6,270 nucleotides of DNA from Bryobacterales bacterium (GCA_003487005.1 DNFG01000043.1:458-6727); one strand, 5' to 3'; numbered from the stretch's first letter, positions 1-6,135 are shown. The notes: generated from the sequence alone by a model not told the origin. Program-made: numbers and translations.

Positions 1-261
1 CCCCCCCCCCCCGCCTCCGCCCGCCGCTACAAGGCCATCCCCGCCCGCTGGCGCTTCCTCACCGGCCCCCCGGACGCCCTCCGCATCCTGTCTTCCAATA
101 CCTTCCACCTCGCCGAAGTCGGCGGCAGCCTCGAACACTCCTCCCGCTTCGCCCTCATCGACCGCAAAATGCGGATCCGCGCCTATTACGACACCTCCAC
201 CACCAACGCCATCCCCCAACTGCTCGAAGACATCAGAAAACTGCGCAGCGAAATCCTCTAA
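1..261 (+). CDS. Sco1/SenC-family copper chaperone, C-terminal fragment
   Basis: The gene enters from the left edge and 86 codons are visible, ending in TAA. Sco proteins are membrane-anchored thioredoxin-fold chaperones that deliver copper to the CuA site of cytochrome c oxidase outside the cytoplasmic membrane. The visible part matches the C-terminal half of the family: an RWRFLTG block (fragment residues 16-22), a following ILSSNTF helix, then EHSSRFALID (45-54), which carries the conserved copper-ligand histidine (H46), and the closing IRAYYD strand. The CxxxC copper motif would lie upstream, outside the window, so it cannot be checked. The fragment begins with at least twelve consecutive C bases (four Pro codons). 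The gene ends 3 bases before the DUF420 gene, as expected for one operon. Family assignment is good; which oxidase it serves is unknown. Confidence 0.85.
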   Translation, partial: PPPPASARRYKAIPARWRFLTGPPDALRILSSNTFHLAEVGGSLEHSSRFALIDRKMRIRAYYDTSTTNAIPQLLEDIRKLRSEIL

Positions 262-264
262 GCC

Positions 265-678
265 ATGGACTACTCCATCCTCCCCTCCGTCAACGCCGGC
301 CTCAACTCCATCGCCACCCTCCTGCTTATCCGTGGCTGGTTCCTCATCAAACGCCGCGATTTCGAAGCCCACAAACGGACCATGCTCGCCGCTTTCCTCA
401 CCTCCACCGTCTTCCTGGTCTCTTATCTCGTTTACCACTACCACGTCGGCAGTGTGAAATTTACCGGTACCGGCCCCATTCGCACCGTTTACTTTGTCAT
501 CCTCATCTCCCACATCATCCTCGCCGCCGCCATCACCCCCATGGCCCTCATCACCCTCTACCGCGCCTGGAAAAATCAACTCGACCGCCACCGCAAACTC
601 GCCCGCATCACCCTCCCCCTCTGGCTCTACGTCTCCATCACCGGCGTCATCGTCTACGGCATGCTGTACCATCTGTAG
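265..678 (+). CDS. DUF420 family membrane protein (CtaM-like cytochrome oxidase assembly factor)
   Basis: A 137-residue protein with four predicted membrane helices (about residues 8-26, 40-58, 73-95 and 117-135). It shows the DUF420 pattern: PSVNAGLNSIA near the start, H36 and M40 in AHKRTM, the histidines of YHYH (57-60), H83 in ISHIILA, H109 in DRHRKLAR and a closing LPLWLYVSITGVIVYGMLY block. Family members are about this length. In Staphylococcus aureus the DUF420 protein CtaM is needed for activity of an aa3-type oxidase; its biochemical role is not settled, and the conserved histidines make a link to heme or copper plausible. The adjacent Sco gene, 3 bases upstream, supports oxidase assembly here. 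No clear Shine-Dalgarno precedes the ATG, so translation may be coupled to the upstream gene. Family is confident; function is inferred from homology and context. Confidence 0.88.
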   Translation: MDYSILPSVNAGLNSIATLLLIRGWFLIKRRDFEAHKRTMLAAFLTSTVFLVSYLVYHYHVGSVKFTGTGPIRTVYFVILISHIILAAAITPMALITLYRAWKNQLDRHRKLARITLPLWLYVSITGVIVYGMLYHL

Positions 679-679
679 T

Positions 680-1183
680 TTGGATACCCTCAGCCTCCTC
701 CTCGATATCCTCGAACCCCAACCCGGCGAGTCCATCCTCGACCTCGGCTGCGGCATGGGCCAGAGCACCGCCCGTCTCGCCGACGCCGGCGCCCGCCCCA
801 CGGGCATCGACCTCCTCCCCGCCCTCCTCGAACAGGCCCGCCTCGCCTACCCCCACTGCTCCTTCGTCGAAGCCGATTTCCTCGCCTGGAACCCGCCCGC
901 CCCCTTCGACGCCATCCTCGCCCACGCCTCCCTCCACTGGATCCATCCCCCCAAGGACGCCGCCTGGCGCCTCTTCCACTTCCTCCGCCCCGGCGGACGC
1001 TTCGCCGCCTCCCTCGGCGGCGCCGCCGAACCCGCGCGCGAACTCGACGCCTACTATCGCCCTTCTCCCCAGGACTACGGCAAAATCCTCAAAAAAACCG
1101 GCTTCAACGACATAGAAATCGAACTCTTCCGCCCCGAAATCAACGGCGGCACCCTCATCGTCGCCGCCAGGAGACCCTTCTAG
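680..1183 (+). CDS. Class I SAM-dependent methyltransferase, short form
   Basis: The chosen start is TTG at 680, 1 base after the DUF420 stop, giving 167 residues. In-frame codons further upstream overlap the DUF420 gene and encode only a Ser/Pro-rich shadow, so they were rejected. Motif I, the SAM-binding loop, is ILDLGCGMGQST (19-30). The acidic residue after strand 2 is D44 in TGIDLLPALLEQAR, motif II is FDAILAHASLHWI (76-88) and the post-core LRPGGRF is at 102-108. The pattern resembles the trans-aconitate/UbiE-like Methyltransf_11 or _25 group. The protein is shorter than the usual 230-260 residues: the helices before motif I are nearly absent and the C-terminal lid is reduced. The substrate is unknown. 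Its place between oxidase assembly genes and lgt suggests a cell-envelope or respiratory-lipid substrate, but that is only inference. There is no obvious ribosome binding site, and the start is uncertain. Confidence 0.8.
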   Translation: MDTLSLLLDILEPQPGESILDLGCGMGQSTARLADAGARPTGIDLLPALLEQARLAYPHCSFVEADFLAWNPPAPFDAILAHASLHWIHPPKDAAWRLFHFLRPGGRFAASLGGAAEPARELDAYYRPSPQDYGKILKKTGFNDIEIELFRPEINGGTLIVAARRPF

Positions 1184-1187
1184 ACCC

Positions 1188-1964
1188 GTGTTCCCCAAAA
1201 TCATCACCATCGGCGACTTCTACCTCCCCTCCTACGGCCTCTTCGTCGCCCTCGGCTTCATCGCCGGACTCTGGCTCGCCGGCCGCCTCGCCCGCCGCGC
1301 CGGCCTCAACCCCGATAAAGTCGCCGATCTCGCCATCTACTGTGCCCTCGCCGGCCTCGCCGGCGCCAAACTCCTCATGTTCGCCCTCAACGCGGACTTC
1401 TACTGGAACCACCCCTCCGCCCTCCTCTCCTTCGATACCCTCCTGTCCGCCGGGGTCTATCACGGCGGCTTCCTCGCTGCTCTCGCCTTTGCTTTCTTCT
1501 ACTTGCGTCACCACCGCCTCCCCTTCCTCCCCATCGCCGACGCCCTCGCCCCCGCCGTCGCCCTCGGCCACGCCATCGGCCGCCTCGGCTGCTTTGCCGC
1601 TGGCTGCTGCTGGGGCGCCTCGTGCTCCCGCCCCTGGGCCGTCACTTTCACCAACCCCGACGCCCATGCCCTCACCGGCGTCCCTCTGAACGTCCCTCTC
1701 CATCCCACCCAACTCTACGAAGCCGCCCTCACCGCCCTCGTCGCCGCCCTCACCTGGTTCGCATCCACCCGTCCCCACCCCCCGGGCCGCATCCTGGGAA
1801 TCTATCTTCTGACCTATTCGGCCGCCCGCATCTTCGTCGAGTTCTTCCGCGAACACGACCAGGCTCTCCCCTTCTCGGGACCCCTCACCTGGACCCAGTG
1901 GATCGCCGCCGGACTCGCCATCGCCGGCCTCCTGCTCCTGCGGCGCACCCGCCGCCCCTCCTGA
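1188..1964 (+). CDS. lgt: Phosphatidylglycerol--prolipoprotein diacylglyceryl transferase
   Basis: Lgt is an integral inner-membrane enzyme that moves diacylglycerol from phosphatidylglycerol to the lipobox cysteine of prolipoproteins, the first step of lipoprotein maturation. The 258-residue length and hydrophobic profile (about seven helices) fit the family. Visible landmarks are YGLFVALGFIAG (16-27), YHGG (91-94, H92 matching E. coli H103), the signature IGRLGCF..GCCWG (130-143, R132 matching E. coli R143), PLHPTQLYEA (170-179) and ARIFVEFFRE (213-222, with R214 and E218 matching E. coli R239 and E243). The Asn and Glu of the E. coli signature (N146, E151) are Cys here (C135, C140). This GCC form also occurs in other phyla, so it looks like a natural variant. 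Translation starts at GTG 1188, with AGGAGA at 1169-1174 (13-base spacing, long) inside the end of the methyltransferase gene. The gap to that gene is 4 bases. Confidence 0.95.
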   Translation: MFPKIITIGDFYLPSYGLFVALGFIAGLWLAGRLARRAGLNPDKVADLAIYCALAGLAGAKLLMFALNADFYWNHPSALLSFDTLLSAGVYHGGFLAALAFAFFYLRHHRLPFLPIADALAPAVALGHAIGRLGCFAAGCCWGASCSRPWAVTFTNPDAHALTGVPLNVPLHPTQLYEAALTALVAALTWFASTRPHPPGRILGIYLLTYSAARIFVEFFREHDQALPFSGPLTWTQWIAAGLAIAGLLLLRRTRRPS

Positions 1965-2020
1965 TCTCGGGGCTTTCCCCTAGCGCCCTCCGCCAAACCC
2001 GCCAGCCACTCGATCCCCGA

Positions 2021-2054
2021 AAGACCAGCAAACTGCTTTGCAGTCTAAGGTCTT
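2021..2054 (+). repeat. Imperfect inverted repeat / stem-loop before the pilus genes
   Basis: The outer arms AAGACC (2021-2026) and GGTCTT (2049-2054) pair perfectly. Inside them, ACTGC (2032-2036) and GCAGT (2040-2044) pair around a TTT loop, leaving a small asymmetric internal loop. It could be a transcription terminator for the lgt operon without a U tract, or a structured leader for the downstream pilus mRNA. The sequence alone does not decide between them. Confidence 0.4.
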
Positions 2055-2100
2055 CCCCTGATCGAATTCCGCGCCCGCTCCCCGTAACCTTTTAGTTGTG

Positions 2101-2106
2101 AGAGGG
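2101..2106 (+). promoter_or_regulatory. Shine-Dalgarno of the first TadE-like gene
   Basis: AGAGGG lies 6 bases upstream of ATG 2113. An in-frame GTG at 2098 is also open, but it would place this site inside the coding region, so the ATG is preferred. Confidence 0.65.
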
Positions 2107-2112
2107 TATCCC

Positions 2113-2613
2113 ATGCCGCCGCAATCCGTCTTCCCACGCCGGCGCCGCCAGCGCGGCAACGCCATGGTCGAGAGCGCGCTCATTATTCTCCCGCTGTTTG
2201 CCCTGATGTTCGCCATCATCGACTTCAGCCTCGCCATCTTCGTTAAATCCACGCTCCAGCACGCCGTCCGCGAGGGCGTCCGCTACGCTGTCACCTTTCA
2301 AACCCAGCCCGGATTCTGCCACGACGATTCCATCAAGAACGTCGTCGTTCATAACTCTCTGAACTTCCTCCGCAGTGAAGCCAACCGCGAAAAGATCCAG
2401 ATCCGCTACTTCTTGCCCGAAACTCTCAGCCCCTCGGGCAATAATGACCCAGGCAACATCGTCGAAGTCTCGGTCGAGGGCTACTCCTGGGGCTGGATCG
2501 CCCCGCTTTGGCGCACCAATACCCCGCTGAGCATGCTCGTCCGCTCCAGTGACCGGATGGAGGGCCTGCCCGGCGGCGCCTCGCCCCCCTGCCGCACAGG
2601 TTCCCCCTCCTGA
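2113..2613 (+). CDS. tadE: TadE-like pseudopilin (first copy)
   Basis: A 166-residue protein of the TadE family, minor pseudopilins of the Tad/Flp type IVc pilus system. A short basic leader (residues 1-15, RRRRQRG) is followed by a prepilin-peptidase-like site: G15 at -1 and E20 at +5 in GNAMVES. Next comes one hydrophobic helix (about 21-44) and the family hallmark STLQHAVREGVRYA (46-59). In Tad systems such proteins are cut by a TadV-type peptidase and act with TadG in pilus assembly at the inner membrane and beyond. The C-terminal part (60-166) is poorly conserved, with C69 and C160 as its only cysteines and a Pro/Gly-rich tail. It is the first gene of a three-gene unit. TadE versus TadF cannot be settled from sequence alone. 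Confidence 0.85.
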   Translation: MPPQSVFPRRRRQRGNAMVESALIILPLFALMFAIIDFSLAIFVKSTLQHAVREGVRYAVTFQTQPGFCHDDSIKNVVVHNSLNFLRSEANREKIQIRYFLPETLSPSGNNDPGNIVEVSVEGYSWGWIAPLWRTNTPLSMLVRSSDRMEGLPGGASPPCRTGSPS

Positions 2614-2615
2614 GG
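2612..2615 (+). promoter_or_regulatory. Shine-Dalgarno overlapping the upstream stop codon
   Basis: GAGG overlaps the TGA stop of the first TadE-like gene and sits 8 bases before ATG 2624. It supports that ATG over an open but unlikely start at 2549 inside the upstream gene, and suggests translational coupling. Confidence 0.6.
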
Positions 2616-2623
2616 ATGAACGT

Positions 2624-3274
2624 ATGTTGACGACCCAATCACTTTCCGCCTCCCCCTCCCGGCCCGGAATCCGGCGCCGCCCCCAGCGTGGCAACACCAT
2701 CGTCGAATTCGCCGCGGTCGCCCTCTTTCTCACCCCCCTGCTGCTCGGCACCTTCACCCTCGGCATGAATTTGAATCAGAGCGTCCGCGTCACCCAGGTC
2801 GTCCGCGACGCCGGACACATGTATGCCCGCTTCGTCGATTTCACCCTCCCCTCCAATCAGGACATCCTCGTCCGCCTCGCCATCGGTCTCCGCATGACCC
2901 GGGACGGCGGCGATGGCGTCATTATCCTCAGCAAGGTCACCTACCTGAGCGACGACGACTGCACCGGCGCCGGCGTTTCCCTCGCCGATTGCGCCAACCG
3001 TGGCCAGTACGTCATCACCAACCGCGTCGTCGTCGGCAATCCCTCGCTCCGGGCCTCCGATTACGGCACCCCCTCCAATACCAGCCTCGATTCCAGCGGC
3101 AATACCTACGACATCTACAGGGATACTTCTGTCCGCGCCACCAATTTCGGCAGCGTGCTCACGCTCAACTCCGGCCAGTTCGCCTTTGTCGCCGAAGGCC
3201 TCTTCCGGGGCGCCGGCATCAATCTCACTTCCTCGGGCATCGGCAACGACGTCTATTCCCGGGCCATCTTCTAA
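2624..3274 (+). CDS. TadE/TadF-like pseudopilin (second copy)
   Basis: A 216-residue protein with the same layout as its upstream neighbour: a basic leader (residues 1-23, RRRPQRG), a processing site with G23 at -1 and E28 at +5 (GNTIVEF), a hydrophobic helix (about 29-50), then NQSVRVTQVVRDAGHMYAR (51-69), which corresponds to the amphipathic segment of the first copy. The rest (about 70-216) is a predicted extracytoplasmic domain rich in Asn, Ser, Gly and Val. C113 and C123 bracket DDCTGAGVSLADC and could form a disulfide. It is longer than typical TadE and diverges after the helix, so it may play the TadF role or be a family-specific minor pilin. The ATG at 2624 is supported by GAGG overlapping the preceding stop, 10 bases upstream. 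The TadG-like gene follows after 24 bases. Confidence 0.78.
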   Translation: MLTTQSLSASPSRPGIRRRPQRGNTIVEFAAVALFLTPLLLGTFTLGMNLNQSVRVTQVVRDAGHMYARFVDFTLPSNQDILVRLAIGLRMTRDGGDGVIILSKVTYLSDDDCTGAGVSLADCANRGQYVITNRVVVGNPSLRASDYGTPSNTSLDSSGNTYDIYRDTSVRATNFGSVLTLNSGQFAFVAEGLFRGAGINLTSSGIGNDVYSRAIF

Positions 3275-3298
3275 CCCATCTCCGTGGAGCTACCCACC

Positions 3299-4951
3299 AT
3301 GCCTCAGCCCAAACGCATCCCCGGTTCCCGACGCCGCGAGCGGGGTATCGCCATCATGCTCACCGCGGTCATGCTCTTCGTCCTCGTTCCCGTCGCCGGC
3401 CTCGCTCTCGATGCGGTCCTGCTCTACGCTCTCAAGGCCAAACTCTCCACCGCCGCCGACGCCGCCGCCATCGCCGCCGCCCGCTCCCTCAACGTCGGCA
3501 TGACCCTCGCCGAGCAGGAAAACGAGGCTCGCCAGCGCGCCCTCGACTTCTTCCGCGCCAATTTCCCCAATAACGCCTACAACACCTCCAACCACTCGGT
3601 GAACGTCACTGTCGCTGAAACCGCCTTCCGCACCCGCACCGTCACCGTCAACGCCGCCATCAACGCCCCCCAGTACTTCATGCGCTGGCTCGGGTTCTCC
3701 TCCACCCGCATCAATGCTCTCGGCCGCGCCTCCCGCCGCGACGTCAATCTCGTCATGGTCCTGGACCGCTCCGGTTCCATGGGCAACGCCGCCACCGCCT
3801 CCTCCCCCTGCGCCGTGATGAAGAACGCCGCCACCACCTTCACCAACATGTTCGCCGAGGGCCGTGACCGCCTCGGCTTCGTCGCTTTCGGCAGCGGCTA
3901 CCACATCGGATTCTCCCCTTCCATGAACTTCAAGTCCGGAGGCTCTTCCTCCATGCCCAGCCGGCTTGGCTCCATGACCTGTCAGGGCGGCACCTCCACC
4001 GCCATGGCCGCCTGGAAAGCCTATGAACTCCTCCAGGCCATCGATGAACCCGGCGCCCTCAATCTGATCGTTCTGTTCACCGACGGCTGGCCCAACGGCG
4101 TCACCGCCGACCTCCCCTACCGTCGCATCACCGACTCCCGCTACGGCGGCGGCATTCGGACAGACTCCACCACCACGACCACCACCCGCAATATAAACAC
4201 ACGCTGGCAAACCGGCTATCCGAACTACGCCACCACCTACTCGATGCTCCCCAGTCCCTGCCGCCAGGGCAGCACCAGTTCGCCGCCCTATCACTACTAC
4301 AATATGCGCTGCAATAACTCCTCCTGCAGCAGCTATACCAATTACTCCTCACCCAACTGGAATCCCAACTTTAATCCCCCAACCCGCCTCGGCGTCGTCA
4401 CTCAAGCCGCCGGCGACCAGGACACCCTCAACACCGGCGCCACCGTCGGCCCCATTCGCCCAGAGGATTCCTCGCTCACCGATGCCGGCACCACCCTCGT
4501 CTCCGGACTCGACGATTGCGCCGCCACCACGGCCGTCAGCAACAGTTGGACCGGTGTCCGCCGCGATGTCGCCTACCTGCCCGATACCGACGCCTACGGC
4601 AACTCCACCCGCGGCTTCATGGACTTCCCCGGCGTCATGCAGTTCAGTTCCGGCCCCTACGTCGGCAAGATCCGCATCGACGTCCCCCGCTCGCTCACCC
4701 GCGCCGCCCTCAACGCCGCCGACAGCGCCGCCTCCCGCATCCGCAGCGACGTCAGCCTCAACCCCGTCATTTACGTCATCGGCCTCGGTGACGTGAACCA
4801 CGAGATCAATCGCCGCATGGCCAACGATCCCACCAGCCCCATCTTTGACGACGCCCGCCCCACCGGGCTTTACGTCTACGCCCCAACGCCCACTGAACTC
4901 AACTACGCCTTCGTCCGCGTCGCCTCGGAAATCCTCCGGCTGGCCCAATAG
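3299..4951 (+). CDS. tadG: TadG-like protein with a split von Willebrand A domain
   Basis: A 550-residue pilus-assembly protein. The N-terminus is the Tad-like (PF13400-type) segment: RERGIAIMLTAVML (13-26), one membrane helix (about 18-45), then LSTAADAAAIAAARSL (49-64). It lacks Glu at +5, so it should stay uncleaved, as known for TadG. The VWA domain starts near residue 149. Its metal-site (MIDAS) residues are all present: D156, S158 and S160 in DRSGS, T232 in GGTST and D262 in FTDG. The last helix and strand (AADSAASRIRS 473-483; VIYVIGLGD 490-498) and a C-terminal helix (FVRVASEILRL, 538-548) come after an insertion at about 271-460. That insertion is rich in Ser/Thr/Asn/Tyr, with a six-Thr run (291-296) and C321, C338, C343 and C407. 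Start ATG 3299 has GGAG at 3286-3289, 9 bases upstream; a GTG at 3284 is less likely. Tad TadG proteins work in the periplasm. Confidence 0.85.
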   Translation: MPQPKRIPGSRRRERGIAIMLTAVMLFVLVPVAGLALDAVLLYALKAKLSTAADAAAIAAARSLNVGMTLAEQENEARQRALDFFRANFPNNAYNTSNHSVNVTVAETAFRTRTVTVNAAINAPQYFMRWLGFSSTRINALGRASRRDVNLVMVLDRSGSMGNAATASSPCAVMKNAATTFTNMFAEGRDRLGFVAFGSGYHIGFSPSMNFKSGGSSSMPSRLGSMTCQGGTSTAMAAWKAYELLQAIDEPGALNLIVLFTDGWPNGVTADLPYRRITDSRYGGGIRTDSTTTTTTRNINTRWQTGYPNYATTYSMLPSPCRQGSTSSPPYHYYNMRCNNSSCSSYTNYSSPNWNPNFNPPTRLGVVTQAAGDQDTLNTGATVGPIRPEDSSLTDAGTTLVSGLDDCAATTAVSNSWTGVRRDVAYLPDTDAYGNSTRGFMDFPGVMQFSSGPYVGKIRIDVPRSLTRAALNAADSAASRIRSDVSLNPVIYVIGLGDVNHEINRRMANDPTSPIFDDARPTGLYVYAPTPTELNYAFVRVASEILRLAQ

Positions 4952-4969
4952 AACCGCTTCAACCATACA

Positions 4970-5005
4970 AAAAGGCGCCGTTTGGACCCCCAAACGGCGC
5001 CTTTT
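4970..5005. terminator. Bidirectional intrinsic terminator between convergent genes
   Basis: A perfect 16-bp stem (4970-4985 with 4990-5005) closes an ACCC loop. The base of the stem is A4/T4 and the core is GGCGCCGTTTGG. Read on plus it ends in TTTTCTTCC after the TadG-like gene; read on minus it ends in TTTTT after the oxidoreductase. It begins 18 bases past the plus-strand stop and ends 15 bases from the minus-strand stop, so it can end both transcripts. Confidence 0.9.
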
Positions 5006-5020
5006 CTTCCTTCGGAACCC

Positions 5021-6085
5021 CTACTTCAGCCGCACCGCCCGCCCCGTCCGGATCGACTCCTTCGCCGCGTCCAGAATCTCCACCACGCCCGCGTTCAGGT
5101 CGATCGACGTCAGCGGCGACGCCTCCTTGCCGGTCTCGATCTGCTTGATCATCGCCGCGATCGGCTCTTCGTAGCCCGCCGGCAGCGCTTCCAGCGGCAC
5201 ATTCTCCGCCGCTCCCCGCCCTTTGCGGTACTCCACAGCCGCCCGCGTCATGTACAGGCTCCCCTGCCGGCCGAATACCTCGAGATCCTGGAAACTCCGC
5301 GGCAGATCCCAACTGCCTTCCAGCAGCGCCACTCCCTTCTTGTAGTTCAGCATCATCACCGAATTGTCTTCCACCTTCGGAAACTCCGCCGGACGAAGCT
5401 GATTCGCGTGCGCAAACACCGATTCCGGCCGCCCCAGGTACCACAACGACCACAGCGCGTTGTAGCACCCGAAGTCCACCAGCGCCCCGGCGCCGTTCTT
5501 CACCGGATCCGTCAACCATTCGAAAAAGTACTTGTTCAGTCCCGTCGGCCCGCCCGGCCCGCCATGGCCCACCACCCCGCGCACCCGGAATACCTCCCCC
5601 AGCGCACCCTGCTCCGCCAGTTTCTTCGCCGCGTAATTCGATGGCCACCATGCCATCTGGTAGTTCGTCAGAATCTGGATCCCATGTTTCTTCGCCAGAT
5701 CCCGGATTGCCACCGCGTCTTTGTACGTCGAGGCCAGAGGCTTCTCGAACAACACATGAATCTTCCGGGGCGCACAGAACTCAACGATCTCCCGGTGCCG
5801 GTTATTCTCGACGAACGCCCACACCATCAGCGGCTTCTTCTCGTCCAGCATCTTCCGCCAGTCCGCGTGGAACAGGTCGTCGTTGACCCCGCGCTTCTTC
5901 GCCTCCGCGATCAACTCGGGCACTGTCTCGGCCACACCCACCAGCCTGGCGGGCTCATTCTTGATCATCTTGTTCAAATGGCCCCAGACATGGGAATGGA
6001 CCAGCCCCACCACCGCGATCGTCGGTTCGGCGGCCACGGCCGGCGCTGCCAGGAGAGCGGCCAGGATTGGCAAATATCGTTTCAT
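5021..6085 (-). CDS. Exported Gfo/Idh/MocA family oxidoreductase
   Basis: A 354-residue protein of the family that oxidises or reduces sugars and related compounds with NAD(P). It starts at ATG 6085, where a signal peptide begins (residues 1-19: KR, a hydrophobic stretch, cleavage near AVAA/EP). An upstream in-frame extension has no such logic. GGAGG at 6098-6102 lies 12 bases before the ATG. The Rossmann half shows IAVVGLVHSH (23-32), E53 after strand 2 (an acidic residue suggests NAD), NNRHREI (94-100) and the EKPLAS motif (114-119) with K115. The second half has GAGALVDFGCY (198-208), with catalytic-type D204 but Tyr at 208 where many members have His; glucose-fructose oxidoreductase also has Tyr there. 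The usual GxGxxG loop is replaced by GLVHSH. There is no twin-Arg, so export looks Sec-type. Substrate unknown. It is convergent with the pilus genes and not part of their unit. Confidence 0.85.
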   Translation of the reverse strand: MKRYLPILAALLAAPAVAAEPTIAVVGLVHSHVWGHLNKMIKNEPARLVGVAETVPELIAEAKKRGVNDDLFHADWRKMLDEKKPLMVWAFVENNRHREIVEFCAPRKIHVLFEKPLASTYKDAVAIRDLAKKHGIQILTNYQMAWWPSNYAAKKLAEQGALGEVFRVRGVVGHGGPGGPTGLNKYFFEWLTDPVKNGAGALVDFGCYNALWSLWYLGRPESVFAHANQLRPAEFPKVEDNSVMMLNYKKGVALLEGSWDLPRSFQDLEVFGRQGSLYMTRAAVEYRKGRGAAENVPLEALPAGYEEPIAAMIKQIETGKEASPLTSIDLNAGVVEILDAAKESIRTGRAVRLK

Positions 6086-6135
6086 GGAATACAAAGACCT
6101 CCACCGCCCAGAATACGACCATTCCCCACTTCGCT

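Larger units (their letters stand above)
1965..2112. other. Intergenic spacer between lgt and the tad-like operon
   Basis: This is the only clear break on the plus strand and is less C-skewed in composition than the genes around it. It holds a very short GGGG/CCCC hairpin right after the lgt stop (1969-1980) and a larger imperfect hairpin (2021-2054), neither followed by a T run. A promoter for the pilus genes is expected here, but I see no convincing -35/-10 pair. TAACCT at 2085-2090 is only a weak -10 candidate and would leave a short leader. Confidence 0.5.

Noticed and set aside
494..679. N-terminal extension of the methyltransferase from ATG 494
   Set aside because: The 62 extra residues are almost all Ser, Pro and Thr and overlap the DUF420 gene in another frame. 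Methyltransferase similarity begins only after 680.
1155..1856. A 233-codon minus-strand open frame opposite lgt
   Set aside because: It is Gly/Glu-rich and repetitive, fully antisense to a confident Lgt, and explained by the strong C bias at third positions.
1969..1980. GGGG-CTTT-CCCC hairpin just after lgt as a terminator
   Set aside because: The stem has only four pairs and no T run follows, so it is too weak to call.
2989..3573. An Arg/His/Pro-rich plus-strand open frame of 194 codons
   Set aside because: It overlaps the second TadE-like gene and the TadG-like gene in a shifted frame and has a composition typical of a frame-shadow.
3290..4294. A 334-codon open frame on the minus strand opposite the TadG-like gene
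   Set aside because: Its product is a Gly/Val/Ala/Glu-rich low-complexity string without domains, and it mirrors the C-ending codons of the real gene. It also has no ribosome binding site.
4845..5174. A plus-strand open frame of 109 codons spanning the convergent gap
   Set aside because: It runs through the 3' end of the TadG-like gene, the terminator hairpin and the end of the antisense oxidoreductase, and shows no domain or ribosome binding site.
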